Below are positions 17,646-25,161 of a DNA stretch of 34,536 nucleotides, in pieces. Source of the DNA: Candidatus Macondimonas diazotrophica (GTDB taxonomy: Bacteria > Pseudomonadota > Gammaproteobacteria > UBA5335); the NCBI RefSeq assembly GCF_004684205.1, contig NZ_SRIO01000019.1, positions 1 through 34,536 of the forward strand. The letters are read 5' to 3'. The position numbers and the translations under genes are program-made. How positions within the stretch are numbered: the stretch's first letter is position 1; each line of letters starts with the position of its first letter. Under the pieces are notes generated by a model that ran no database searches, had not been told where the DNA came from, and saw nothing but the letters and a program-made list of their open reading frames with translations.

Positions 17646-18029
17646 TTACCTCTTGGGAGGGGTCTTCTTTCCTTTGTTCTTGTTCTTCGCCTCCTCTCGC
17701 TTGCGCTTCTCGGAAGCATCCGCGAGGAACTCGTCATCAAGCACGGCAATAAATCTGAGCAGGTCTTCACGCTCTTCCGATCCCCAGACGGAGAGCAGGT
17801 CGCAGTAGGCCTTTATTTCAGAGGGAGGAATGGCGCAGGGCGCCGAAAACCCAGGCGGACGCCGCCGGTCGAGGTAGACAAATGCTTCCCAGATCCAGCG
17901 AAGATCCTTGTGGAGTTCGGGGCGGTCATCGAGGGTCTTGAACGACCGGCCTTCTTCTTCAGCCAGCTTCTGGAGCCAACTGCTCTTTCTTGCGGTGGGC
18001 TTTAGGCTCCACCGCAAGAAGTCGGTTAG
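17646..18029 (-). CDS. Tail assembly chaperone, -1 frame extension (T part of a G/GT pair)
   Basis: This frame continues the upstream chaperone in the -1 frame. After shifting on A AAA AAC the ribosome would read LTDFLRWSLKPTARKSSW and continue to a stop at 17646, adding about 127 residues. The fusion product would be about 260 residues. The frame has no good start of its own, only a TTG at 18017 inside the stimulatory hairpin. The C-terminus is lysine-rich (KRKREEAKNKNKGKKTPPKR). Location just before the tape measure gene is the conserved place for this pair. In lambda the matching proteins bind the tape measure protein during tail assembly. Confidence 0.85.
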   Translation of the reverse strand, partial: LTDFLRWSLKPTARKSSWLQKLAEEEGRSFKTLDDRPELHKDLRWIWEAFVYLDRRRPPGFSAPCAIPPSEIKAYCDLLSVWGSEEREDLLRFIAVLDDEFLADASEKRKREEAKNKNKGKKTPPKR

Positions 18030-18035
18030 TTTTTT
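17987..18035 (-). promoter_or_regulatory. Programmed -1 ribosomal frameshift signal
   Basis: The heptamer A AAA AAC lies at 18035-18029 in the zero frame, immediately before the TAA of the first chaperone frame (18028-18026). Eight nucleotides later a 12-bp perfect stem begins (18020-18009 with 17998-17987, 10-nt loop). Slippery site, spacer and hairpin are all as expected for an efficient -1 signal. Confidence 0.92.
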
Positions 18036-18427
18036 ACCGAACCCTCGTCGAGAGCGGCCTTGAAGGTGTCGCGGTCAAGCGCGACGGCGGCGACCTGGTT
18101 GCGGAAGTCCGGAAGGTCCTTGAGAACTTTCAGTTTGGTTTCCGTGGTGCACTCCAGTGGCTCGCCGTCCGGGCCGGTCGCGCCTTCCCAGTCGACAATG
18201 ATCGCCTCGGCAATCACGCGCTCGGTGATGTTCTCCAGGTCCTCGTCCGGAATGGAGCCGCCGCTGCGCAGAAGACCGGTATAAGGCTTCTCCAGACGGG
18301 TGCGGACGGCCTTGGCTTGCGGGCACGAGAACCGTCGGAGTTTCAGTCGCAGGTTCGGGCCGAACTCGACCCAGGTGCCTTCGGTTTCGGCGGCCTTGTT
18401 GGTAGCGTAGGTATCGTAAAGAGACAT
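18026..18427 (-). CDS. Tail assembly chaperone (G part)
   Basis: The 133-residue protein begins MSLYDTYATNKAAETEGTWV at ATG 18427 behind a clear AGAGG site. It is a compact protein with a beta-like N-terminus and helices rich in charged residues, as in tail assembly chaperones. The family call comes mainly from gene order (after the tail tube, before the tape measure) and from the frameshift signal at its end. The unshifted product ends GSVKN. Most ribosomes would make this short form and a minority the fused form. Confidence 0.85.
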   Translation of the reverse strand: MSLYDTYATNKAAETEGTWVEFGPNLRLKLRRFSCPQAKAVRTRLEKPYTGLLRSGGSIPDEDLENITERVIAEAIIVDWEGATGPDGEPLECTTETKLKVLKDLPDFRNQVAAVALDRDTFKAALDEGSVKN

Positions 18428-18717
18428 GTCGGGTAACCTCTTTGTCTATCTGGTTGGGAATGGTGGCAGGACGGCCCGACCCCGTCCCGCCACCTAGCCG
18501 CGCGGCTATTTCGGGATGATTTCGGGGTCGGGGGAGGAGATAGCCCCGCAGGAGTGCTTCATGGAGAAGCGTGCGAGGGACGTTGACGCCACCGGACTGT
18601 ATCGTGGCCACATAGCGCTGAACGCAGTCCGCCGTGCAGGGAGTCCGGTGAGGTCTTTGTCCCGGTTGCTTGAGTTGCCCGAAGGATTCAGAGGCAGGTC
18701 CGGGGGATACTACTTGG
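18428..18717. other. 290-bp structured spacer without a confident gene
   Basis: The spacer between the endonuclease and the first chaperone frame holds three structures. One is a 12-bp stem with a 7-nt loop (18463-18493). Another is a perfect 14-bp palindrome TAGCCGCGCGGCTA (18495-18508). The third is a pair of inverted 10-mers, CCCGACCCCG (18475-18484) and CGGGGTCGGG (18523-18532). On the minus strand one frame without its own start ends HSCGAISSPDPEIIPK at a stop at 18508-18506. It could be the tail of a gene destroyed by the endonuclease insertion. No T-run follows the hairpin. Confidence 0.55.
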
Positions 18718-19257
18718 TCAGGCTTGAAACCCTTCCAGAAATTCTGCGGCTTTTCTAAGCCTTGTTGGGTCGTCTTTCATGTGTCCAAGAGCAAGGTTGC
18801 AGTGATTACAAAGAAGCGCTCTCTTTCGTCCAGTCTCGTGACAATGGTCGGCTCTGGGCTTCTTGCTCTTGGGGCCGTCCAGTTCCATTTCAGTCTCACA
18901 GATGGCGCACTTTCCATCCTGTGCCTTGAAAGCCTCGACGACTTCATCATTACTCCATCCAGAATAGTTCTTTCTGTAGTAGGCTGACGAGCATCCGTGA
19001 CACTTAGAGACAAGACCATCTTTCGACGTTCGGCTTCGGTGAAACTCCTGTGCTGGTTTGGTCTCTCCGCACTCTTTGCAGGCCTTGGTTTTAGGTATTC
19101 TGTCCTCGGCCCGCTTCGCTGCCCATTCTCTTTTGTAAGTATTGCGGCAGACCTTGCATTTACTTCGCCGTCCTGTTTTGCTACCATTGTGAACGTTAAA
19201 GTCCTCTTTGGGCTTCCACTGTTCACAGGTCACGCATTGAAACAGGCCCTCGGGCAC
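18718..19257 (-). CDS. HNH endonuclease, endonuclease VII type with two zinc ribbons
   Basis: The N-terminal half has two tandem copies of a four-cysteine zinc-binding unit: CVTC...CKVC, then CKECG...CHGC, each followed by a Tyr/Arg-rich helix. The C-terminal half (GKCAICETEMEL ... RADHCHETGRKRALLCNHCNLALGHM) is the HNH domain of the recombination endonuclease VII family. Such free-standing genes are often homing endonucleases that move between phages. The gene sits just after the tail tube stop and before a structured spacer, unlike the tight packing elsewhere. The start is uncertain. GTG 19257 lies just past the tube stop, while GTG 19296 would overlap the tube gene. Neither has a good ribosome site. 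Confidence 0.88.
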   Translation of the reverse strand: MPEGLFQCVTCEQWKPKEDFNVHNGSKTGRRSKCKVCRNTYKREWAAKRAEDRIPKTKACKECGETKPAQEFHRSRTSKDGLVSKCHGCSSAYYRKNYSGWSNDEVVEAFKAQDGKCAICETEMELDGPKSKKPRADHCHETGRKRALLCNHCNLALGHMKDDPTRLRKAAEFLEGFQA

Positions 19258-19258
19258 A

Positions 19259-21067
19259 TTAGGCAGTCGGTGCTTTGATCGACGAGAATCGATCACGCTG
19301 GAACTGGCAGTTCGTGGCGGGGTCGCGCTGGGCGGTGAACTCGATGGGTTCGAGAACGTCCTGATCGATGCCGCCCGGCGTGATGTCGTCGCTGGTGAAC
19401 TTCACAGCCGGGATGGTCGTCCAGTAGACGTTGCCATCAATGTCCTGGAAGTCATAGGCGAGCGAGACCGTGTCGTGGGCGACGAAATGGTCATACATGG
19501 CGCCGTCTTCGAAATAGGCCGTGACCGTTCCGGTCAGGTTGAACCGACCGGTCCCGATGCCGCGAGCGAACTTCGATCCGACCGCGTTCTGGGCGCGCAG
19601 GTTTGCCTCGCCCGTGACGGAGATCGATTGCACGGCGGTCGCGAGAAGCGCTCCGTCCTTGTAGAGATCGCCGACATTGGTCGTGGCATTGATCACTTCC
19701 GTGGTCGGGGCTTCCAGCGGCGTATAGGGAGACGTGCCGAGAAGCGTGGAGGTCCGGCGAGAGGTTGCGCGGCCCATGAAGGAGAAGGAGCCGGTGACGA
19801 TGGCGCCGGAGGCGACTTCCTCGTTGAAGGAGCCCACGCGCATGCCGTCGCGAACGAAGACCTGCCCGATGTCAGTGTAGTGCTCTTCGATGGTGAAGCT
19901 CTGCGGCGTGATGTCGTCGATTTCGCCCGGGTTGCGGAGCATCGACCCCTTGATGGTCACGGCATCGCCGGCAGATACAGCGTCGACGGTTTCCGAAACC
20001 GTGATCTTGTCATCGGTGAGCGCCGACACGGTGAAGAAGCCGCGAGCACCCGCAGCGCCGTTCGCGAAATCCGTCGTGGTGATCGCGGTGCCGGCCTCGT
20101 CCTCCGTCAGCGCGCCGCCTTCGGAGTTCAGGTTGTTGATCGTGACAGTGTCGGTATCGTCCGACACCGCCTTCACATTGATGAGGCCGAGCGCATAGTC
20201 TGCCTGAATGGCGGCGGCGAGGTCGTTGGCAGCTTCCTGGACATCGGCAGCGGCGCCGAGATCAACCACGCCTTCAGGAACGGTGCCGGCATACTGGTAT
20301 GTTCTGGAATTCATCCCGTCCGAAACAGTCACGGAATCCCCGGCAGCAGGGGCGCTGCCGAACACGTAGGTGCCTTCCTCGAAACCGAGGCCCTCGACAA
20401 AGATACGCTGACCGATGGCCAGCTGGCCCGCAGCGATTGCCGAAGCAAAGACGCCTGTACCTGTGAACCCGTCCGCAACAGCGGCCACGGTCGTGTTGTT
20501 CAGGACGATCACGTCATTGGCGTCCATGACCTTCGTGTAGCGGGACGCGGCCTCGATGGTCAGGCTTGTTTCAACGGTCGTGACCGTAGTCACGCCAGAG
20601 GAAAAGGCGACGGACTCGACTTCGAAATAACCATTATTGCCCGGGGTCGCGAAACCTTCGGTCTTGATCCGGCGACCCACGGTGAAATAGTCGGAGAAAT
20701 CGCCGCCATTGATGGCAATACCGTCAGTCGCGGTAATGGAAACCTGTTCACCTTCCCAGCGGTCGAAGGACATCGGTCGAGTCCAGGCGCCGAGGACAAA
20801 GGCTTCGAGGAACTCGTCATGCGAGCCCGAGGAGAATTCGGTGGAAATGTCGCCGGCAGAGCCCGCCTGGACCTCGATCACATTCGAGACCATGCGGTCG
20901 GCTCGGATTTCGTCCGAGACCACGGTCTCTTTCGATGCCGTCAGGGATGAGGAGGTCAGACGGACCTCGCGGGGTGTGCCCGAGGAAGGTGTTTCGCCCC
21001 AGGTGGACGTGCCCTCCTTCAGGAAGCGGGCGATATAACGGTTGCTATCGGCGAACGTATTTGCCAA
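19259..21067 (-). CDS. Major tail tube protein with a large insertion (602 aa)
   Basis: Residues about 1-100 (MANTFADSNRYIARFLKEGT ... GAWTRP) and about 375-600 (GSMLRNPGEIDDITPQSFTI ... FTAQRDPATNCQFQRDRF) match the two halves of a siphovirus tail tube protein. Between them lies about 270 extra residues with repeated beta modules (YFTVGRRIKTEGF, AIGQRIFVEGLGF, GFFTVSAL). These probably project from the tube surface. The start is TTG at 21067 with GGAG about 8 nt upstream. No in-frame ATG fits. A dedicated promoter lies at 21187-21215. It is the most abundant tail protein. Confidence 0.88.
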   Translation of the reverse strand: MANTFADSNRYIARFLKEGTSTWGETPSSGTPREVRLTSSSLTASKETVVSDEIRADRMVSNVIEVQAGSAGDISTEFSSGSHDEFLEAFVLGAWTRPMSFDRWEGEQVSITATDGIAINGGDFSDYFTVGRRIKTEGFATPGNNGYFEVESVAFSSGVTTVTTVETSLTIEAASRYTKVMDANDVIVLNNTTVAAVADGFTGTGVFASAIAAGQLAIGQRIFVEGLGFEEGTYVFGSAPAAGDSVTVSDGMNSRTYQYAGTVPEGVVDLGAAADVQEAANDLAAAIQADYALGLINVKAVSDDTDTVTINNLNSEGGALTEDEAGTAITTTDFANGAAGARGFFTVSALTDDKITVSETVDAVSAGDAVTIKGSMLRNPGEIDDITPQSFTIEEHYTDIGQVFVRDGMRVGSFNEEVASGAIVTGSFSFMGRATSRRTSTLLGTSPYTPLEAPTTEVINATTNVGDLYKDGALLATAVQSISVTGEANLRAQNAVGSKFARGIGTGRFNLTGTVTAYFEDGAMYDHFVAHDTVSLAYDFQDIDGNVYWTTIPAVKFTSDDITPGGIDQDVLEPIEFTAQRDPATNCQFQRDRFSSIKAPTA

Positions 21068-21186
21068 GGCGGGACTCCATGGGGTGTTGTCTGGGCGGCG
21101 CTACGACCGACACCCCCGGTGTCCGTCCTTTCATCGTGCAGGAAAAAGCTTTTTCGAGGCAGGTAAACTGACTCGATGATGGGTGA

Positions 21187-21215
21187 ACCATACAGTAAAA
21201 CACCCGAAAAGTCAA
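21187..21215 (-). promoter_or_regulatory. Promoter of the tail tube gene
   Basis: On the minus strand TTGACT (21215-21210), a 17-nt spacer with TTTTA at positions 10-14, and TATGGT (21192-21187). A TCTGCCA element ends 16 nt upstream of the -35 box (21238-21232) and is shared at the same distance with the scaffold promoter. Confidence 0.75.
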
Positions 21216-21255
21216 GCTAACCGGGCACTGATGGCAGATTTGTCAGCCTAAGTTA

Positions 21256-21684
21256 TCAGGAGCTTCGGATCAGCCTTTTACGCTCCCAGGGCACTGATCC
21301 TACCACCGTGTATTTGCCATTGGCGTCGCTCTCGCCGTCAATGGATGAGAGCCGAAAAACCATGGTCTCCGTGGGTCCGACCCGGTACTCGATCTCGTCG
21401 AAAATGGACAAGGCGTCCTCGCACAGATTGGTTGCCGGCCCGGCGCCTTCGTTCAGCGGATAGACAGCATTGACCTGGATGATCCCGACCTGGATGGAAT
21501 ACGCATTCCGGCCAATCGATCCTCTCGTAATGCGGCCCGTCACCGGCCTGAACACAAGATAAGGCCCGTAGTCAGGTTCGTGGAACGGAGCGTTCGGGAA
21601 ATCTACCGGGATGGTCGGATGGTTCGTAAGTGCCCATGCCCGGAAGCGCCTCTGCGCCTCTCCAAGTGCCTGCTGCAGTGACAT
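21256..21684 (-). CDS. Tail terminator protein
   Basis: This 142-residue protein (MSLQQALGEAQRRFRAWALT ... YLVFRPVTGR) has the alpha-beta layout and length of tail terminator/completion proteins that cap the tail tube. Its ATG overlaps the stop of the previous gene as TGATG. It comes last in the connector set and just before the tail tube, the normal place for this function. Assignment is by position and general pattern rather than a unique motif. Confidence 0.7.
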   Translation of the reverse strand: MSLQQALGEAQRRFRAWALTNHPTIPVDFPNAPFHEPDYGPYLVFRPVTGRITRGSIGRNAYSIQVGIIQVNAVYPLNEGAGPATNLCEDALSIFDEIEYRVGPTETMVFRLSSIDGESDANGKYTVVGSVPWERKRLIRSS

Positions 21685-22169
21685 CAGATCAGCCTCTCCG
21701 AGCGCATCTGCGCTTCCACCTCAAGAATCGATACACGGAAGACGCCTGCGGGGGCTCTGGCGCGCATCCCGGGGGCAGGTGGGAGGCCAAGCTCGGTCTT
21801 CTCCCAGAAATGCGGAGCGGTATTCGTCACCCAGAGAATATCGAACGGGTTGGCAAAACTGATCCGGTCAAAATTCTCTTCCGCCCACCGCCTGGCCTTG
21901 CCATAATTCGGCTCTGTCCCGACGAGCATCTGGTTCGTCCCTTCAACCTGTTCGAAGGGGGTCTCGACATAGGACATGTCGGGCGTTCCCCACGACCAGT
22001 TGAAATTGACCATTTGCTCACCGGTCCAGACAGGTGTCTTGTCCAGCATGAATTCGCTGAGAAGCTCGGCGTTTCTCTGGACTCTGACACGGACCTCATC
22101 CTTGATCTCCTCGAACAGGAGATCGTCGTCGTCTTCAAGGATATCGCCGGCGTCTATGTGAAGCTTCAT
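21684..22169 (-). CDS. HK97 gp10-like head-tail connector / tail completion protein
   Basis: The 161-residue protein has a helical N-terminus (LLFEEIKDEVRVRVQRNAELLSE), then 'DKTPVWTGEQMVNFNWSWG' and 'WVTNTAPHFWEKTELG'. These match the gp10-like family pattern in which 'TPVDTG' and 'NxxPYA' type segments recur. It overlaps its upstream neighbour by four bases (ATGA) and the downstream one by TGATG. It would sit at the neck joining head and tail. Confidence 0.72.
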   Translation of the reverse strand: MKLHIDAGDILEDDDDLLFEEIKDEVRVRVQRNAELLSEFMLDKTPVWTGEQMVNFNWSWGTPDMSYVETPFEQVEGTNQMLVGTEPNYGKARRWAEENFDRISFANPFDILWVTNTAPHFWEKTELGLPPAPGMRARAPAGVFRVSILEVEAQMRSERLI

Positions 22170-22546
22170 TTCTTCCGCACATGCACGATCCAGACCGAAC
22201 GGCCCGGGACCCCGAGGATATTCTGAACATTCCAGACTGTGCCATCCGACCCATCCGCGTTCAGATAGACAATTATGTCATCGTCTTCCGGAGTGACTGC
22301 CAGATCTGGCGCATAGATGATGAACTTGGCGTCTGTTTTCAGATCAACGGACCCGTTCAACTCAGTGGCCTTGAACCGGGTCTCGATGATCTGGGAAATG
22401 GGGTACTCGACAGGATCGGTCGGAGTGACCGTCCCTGCTTCCTCGTCATATTCGGGATCAACGTCCCGGACGAGCTTTCCGGACTCTGCCAGATCGTCAA
22501 TAATCGTGAAGCCGAGTCCGACCAGGTTTGAGACGAGTTCGCGCAT
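22166..22546 (-). CDS. Head closure / neck protein candidate (126 aa)
   Basis: The protein (MRELVSNLVGLGFTIIDDLA ... VWNVQNILGVPGRSVWIVHVRKK) is a compact, beta-rich, mostly acidic protein without membrane segments. It overlaps the stop of the previous gene by a single base in a TGATG junction. Between a DnaT-like connector and a gp10-like protein the expected function is head closure. That function is inferred from order. Confidence 0.65.
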   Translation of the reverse strand: MRELVSNLVGLGFTIIDDLAESGKLVRDVDPEYDEEAGTVTPTDPVEYPISQIIETRFKATELNGSVDLKTDAKFIIYAPDLAVTPEDDDIIVYLNADGSDGTVWNVQNILGVPGRSVWIVHVRKK

Positions 22547-23061
22547 CAGGATCGCTTGATCTTGGCAAAGGTCGGCTTGTCCGACGTGACGATGGCATAA
22601 TCCCGGATCAGTCTGGAGACCACGTCGGGAAGGGAATTGATCTGCGCGCCGGGCTCGAACTCAAGCTCGATCACGTCGACCTCGATGCGGCGAAGTCCCT
22701 GCGTGGCGTTCGGATCTCGCGCCGGTCCTTTTGCGAGAATGCGGGCATACTCGATGACCGCATGAACGAAGGAAGTCGGGATTTCATCGACCTCGACAGG
22801 CACGCCGTTGGCATGTTTCATGCCGGTCCGTGGTAATGGCAGTGCGCTGTCCGAGATGGTCTTGCAGCCATCGAGCGTCAGGCGCTGAAAGAGGTCCCTC
22901 GTGGCGAAAGCCAGGAGTTTCTCCTTCACTTCGTCTTCAAGTCCAGGCCAAGTCTGCTCGTGAATATCGAGTTCGAGATAATCATCCGCATCCTCGATCG
23001 AGGCGAGCGAATTGGAATCGGTGTAGCCTGTCCCGTCTTCAACTTTAAAAACGAATGCCAT
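22546..23061 (-). CDS. DnaT-like / head-tail adaptor protein
   Basis: The start VEDGTGYTDSNSLASIEDADDYLEL and the later LPLPRTGMKHANGVPVEVDEIPTSFVHAVIEYARILA match a phage family annotated as 'DnaT-like ssDNA-binding'. That family occupies the gp6-type head-tail adaptor position. It is 171 residues and mostly helical. The first codons overlap the end of the PhoH-like gene. The adaptor role is more likely here than DNA replication because all neighbours are connector genes. Confidence 0.78.
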   Translation of the reverse strand: MAFVFKVEDGTGYTDSNSLASIEDADDYLELDIHEQTWPGLEDEVKEKLLAFATRDLFQRLTLDGCKTISDSALPLPRTGMKHANGVPVEVDEIPTSFVHAVIEYARILAKGPARDPNATQGLRRIEVDVIELEFEPGAQINSLPDVVSRLIRDYAIVTSDKPTFAKIKRS

Positions 23062-23797
23062 TCTCTGTTCTCTCGAAGGCCCGGACCCATTGCCTGGCGT
23101 AAACTGATCGCTCTACATCCTCAGAGCTGAATTCCACGACAGCTATCTCGACGCCGTGCCGATCCGCCATCTTGATCACGCGTGTGAGGGCGCTGTCGGG
23201 GATATCCGCCTGTCCTGGATCGCCATTGATGAGATACTGGCAATTCTCTCCGATACGGGTCAGCAGGAGCTTGAAGTCGGACAGGTTCAGGTTCTGCGCC
23301 TCGTCCACGATGACGACAGCATCCTTGAATGTCCGTCCCCTCATGAAAGCAAACGGGACAACCTCGATGGCTTTTTCTCCAACCAGCCGGTCGAGTGCGG
23401 ACGCCCCGATTTCCTCGCGCATGGCCTCAAGAAGCGGCACCATCCAAGGACGCATCTTGGCGTCCTGAGACCCTGGAAGAAACCCAATCTCGTGACGCTG
23501 CGGCGCGATATTGGCACGAGCGATATAGACCTTTGCGATCTCGCCTTCGTTCAGCTTCCGTGCTGCGCGGCGAGCGGCGAGATAAGTCTTGCCAACGCCA
23601 GCGGGGCCGATCCCGAAGACCTGCGAGAACGAGTCCATCGCTTCAAGATATTTTCTCTGCGCCGCGTTTCTGGGGGACACGGGCTTGGGCGTTCGAGCAA
23701 ACTGACGTGCTTCCTTGGCGGCTTTTCTGCGCTTCCGGCCTTCGGGCTTCGATAGCGGAGCATCTTCTGGCGTCTCCAGGAAGGCATTGGACGGCAT
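23045..23797 (-). CDS. PhoH-like ATPase
   Basis: Walker A is GPAGVGKT at residues 64-71. Walker B with the following signature is VVIVDEAQNLN at about 161-171, and the family's NGDPGQADIP follows. This is the PhoH family, with an extra basic N-terminal region (residues about 18-45, rich in R and K). PhoH proteins are widespread in phages as auxiliary genes. Their role is unclear, possibly RNA-related. A strong ribosome site (AAAGGAGG) precedes ATG 23797. It lies among connector genes, an unusual place for a non-structural gene. Confidence 0.92.
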   Translation of the reverse strand: MPSNAFLETPEDAPLSKPEGRKRRKAAKEARQFARTPKPVSPRNAAQRKYLEAMDSFSQVFGIGPAGVGKTYLAARRAARKLNEGEIAKVYIARANIAPQRHEIGFLPGSQDAKMRPWMVPLLEAMREEIGASALDRLVGEKAIEVVPFAFMRGRTFKDAVVIVDEAQNLNLSDFKLLLTRIGENCQYLINGDPGQADIPDSALTRVIKMADRHGVEIAVVEFSSEDVERSVYARQWVRAFERTENGIRF

Positions 23798-23843
23798 CAG
23801 TTACCTCCGCCGCCTCCTTTCGAGATAATCTCTTCCTTGGCCT

Positions 23844-24062
23844 CTAGGCCGATACACAGAGAAGCCGTGGACGACATGCTTCCATCTTCCTCATTTGCCG
23901 AAGGGCTCTGGCCTGCCTGAGCAGGTCTACAAGCCCGGTGATGAACTCGTCTATATCCTTGACGTCGTCGAGAGAAAGAGACGCCTTCGCCATTTTGTCC
24001 CTGTGTTTGACAATGGCGGTATAGGCGGCATCCGCCTCAATTCTGCTGATGATGTGATCCAC
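23844..24062 (-). CDS. Small helical hypothetical protein (72 aa)
   Basis: The frame starts with GTG at 24062 behind GGTAGAG. The product (MDHIISRIEADAAYTAIVKH ... RQMRKMEACRPRLLCVSA) looks all-helical and has no recognised domain. It lies 46 bp before the PhoH-like gene and about 115 bp after the membrane-anchored coiled-coil gene. Coding status is moderately supported by start and spacing. Confidence 0.5.
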   Translation of the reverse strand: MDHIISRIEADAAYTAIVKHRDKMAKASLSLDDVKDIDEFITGLVDLLRQARALRQMRKMEACRPRLLCVSA

Positions 24063-24176
24063 GAAACTCTACCTGTTCTACCCTAGTCGGAAACGCCCCG
24101 ACCCTACCCTGACGCGAGGTTACGAGCGCGACATCCAGAAAGGGAAGGACTTTATTATTCCATTTGTAGGCGTGTA

Positions 24177-24539
24177 TTACATCCCCTTGAAGATAAAGGA
24201 CAAAACACCTGCAACAACCGCGCTGACAGCCGCAGTAAATGCTGCAAACAACCCGACATTGTTTCGATTTGGTTCATTCAGAGTTGAGGTGATGTTGACC
24301 AATTCATTACGAATACTGTGTACGGACTTTTCAAGTTCCCGCAAGGCTTTTATAGCCTGTTTACCTTCCTCCAGAGCCTGGTCCCGGGCGGCAGAGGCTG
24401 CCTGCACCTGACGGACGTGTTCGAAGGCTTCCTGCAGGGCGGAGTCGACGCCATTGACCGCATTCTGCACAACGCGGACGAAGACGGCAAATTCTTCCCG
24501 CGTGATGGGTTTCTGGTTGAGATCAGTTTCGTCGGTCAT
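24177..24539 (-). CDS. Coiled-coil protein with C-terminal membrane anchor (holin-associated candidate)
   Basis: Residues about 15-90 form a charged helical/coiled-coil region (QAASAARDQALEEGKQAIKA ... SIRNELVNITSTLN). A single C-terminal hydrophobic segment follows (about 96-117, VGLFAAFTAAVSAVVAGVLSFIF). This layout is like XhlA-type hemolysin proteins and other small phage membrane proteins. Its start overlaps the end of the PAS gene upstream. No holin is encoded beside the endolysin, so this gene and the 82-aa protein at 32.4 kb are the two candidates. The assignment is by topology only. Confidence 0.6.
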   Translation of the reverse strand: MTDETDLNQKPITREEFAVFVRVVQNAVNGVDSALQEAFEHVRQVQAASAARDQALEEGKQAIKALRELEKSVHSIRNELVNITSTLNEPNRNNVGLFAAFTAAVSAVVAGVLSFIFKGM

Positions 24540-25080
24540 GTTTCGGCGCTCTCAAATCCCAACGCATGTCGGGCTTGATGAAGATTTCTGCGCCGATCTC
24601 CCCCGGAACCAGGTCTTCGATATACGGCGTCTCGGCGACGACGAAACCCCCGGTTGCGCCTATCTGGATTTCAAGGCCTTGTGCAGTCACTCCCTCGATC
24701 TCCAGCGGCCATTTGACCACGAAGACGGTCTTCCGCTCCGAAGTCACTGGATGGGTTATGTGCTCAATGGCGAAAACAGGCTCGCCTTCCTGGATCACCG
24801 AAAAGTCCGTATCCCTGAATCCGTCTGCATCTTCGACGGCCCACTGCATATAGTCGTGGCGGTAATCGCCTTGTTGGATTCCGTATCGCTCCTGATACGC
24901 CCGGTTCACCCTGAGCATGTACCCGCTGGACCGTTTGATCCAGGCCGGCATGGGGTGGTTCTCGAAGAATTGGAAAAGATGCGCGGATGCCTGTCCTGTG
25001 GAGCCATAGGAGTCGGCAATCTGGTTCATCTCGGTCATGAGCGAGTCGAGATGAGGGTCGCGCCTGAGGCGTTTCGGCAT
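24523..25080 (-). CDS. PAS-domain protein, no DNA-binding domain seen
   Basis: The start at 25080 (MPKRLRRDPHLDSLM) is chosen because a promoter occupies 25109-25137, so an earlier open frame start at 25137 cannot be translated from that transcript. Residues about 33-142 fit a PAS fold: FFENHPMPAWIKR...YMLRVNRAYQERYGI, then the closing beta strands VFAIEHITHPV and TVFVVKWPLEIEG. PAS domains bind small ligands or proteins. The C-terminal 40 residues are unassigned. It is the third PAS protein in a row and would be transcribed on its own. Ribosome site is weak. Confidence 0.75.
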   Translation of the reverse strand: MPKRLRRDPHLDSLMTEMNQIADSYGSTGQASAHLFQFFENHPMPAWIKRSSGYMLRVNRAYQERYGIQQGDYRHDYMQWAVEDADGFRDTDFSVIQEGEPVFAIEHITHPVTSERKTVFVVKWPLEIEGVTAQGLEIQIGATGGFVVAETPYIEDLVPGEIGAEIFIKPDMRWDLRAPKHDRRN

Positions 25081-25108
25081 TTGAGTTTTCAGGGCTGCAA
25101 TGCTGTGA

Positions 25109-25137
25109 ACCGTAGCATAAAACACTGCATTTGTCAA
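25109..25137 (-). promoter_or_regulatory. Promoter of the third PAS gene
   Basis: On the minus strand TTGACA (25137-25132), a 17-nt spacer with TTTTA at positions 10-14, and TACGGT (25114-25109) preceded by TGC, an extended -10. It follows the stop of the second PAS gene by about 25 nt. Confidence 0.78.
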
Positions 25138-25161
25138 TGATTGGAGAGAGTCGGCTGGGGT

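Noticed and set aside
18075-18611. 178-codon minus-strand frame overlapping the tail chaperone start
   Set aside because: It overlaps the first chaperone gene, which has a good ribosome site and a frameshift signal. Only the first part lies in the spacer and no start signal supports it.
18718-19300. Group I intron or intein in the tail tube gene carrying the HNH endonuclease
   Set aside because: The tube protein has a normal C-terminus (DRFSS region) before the endonuclease. No split exon or intein splice motif is seen, so the gene looks free-standing.
19475-20950. Long open frame on the plus strand opposite the tail tube gene (491 codons)
   Set aside because: The minus strand codes a recognisable tail tube protein here. 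The plus frame gives a composition (His, Arg and Gly-rich) typical of antisense shadows and has no ribosome site.
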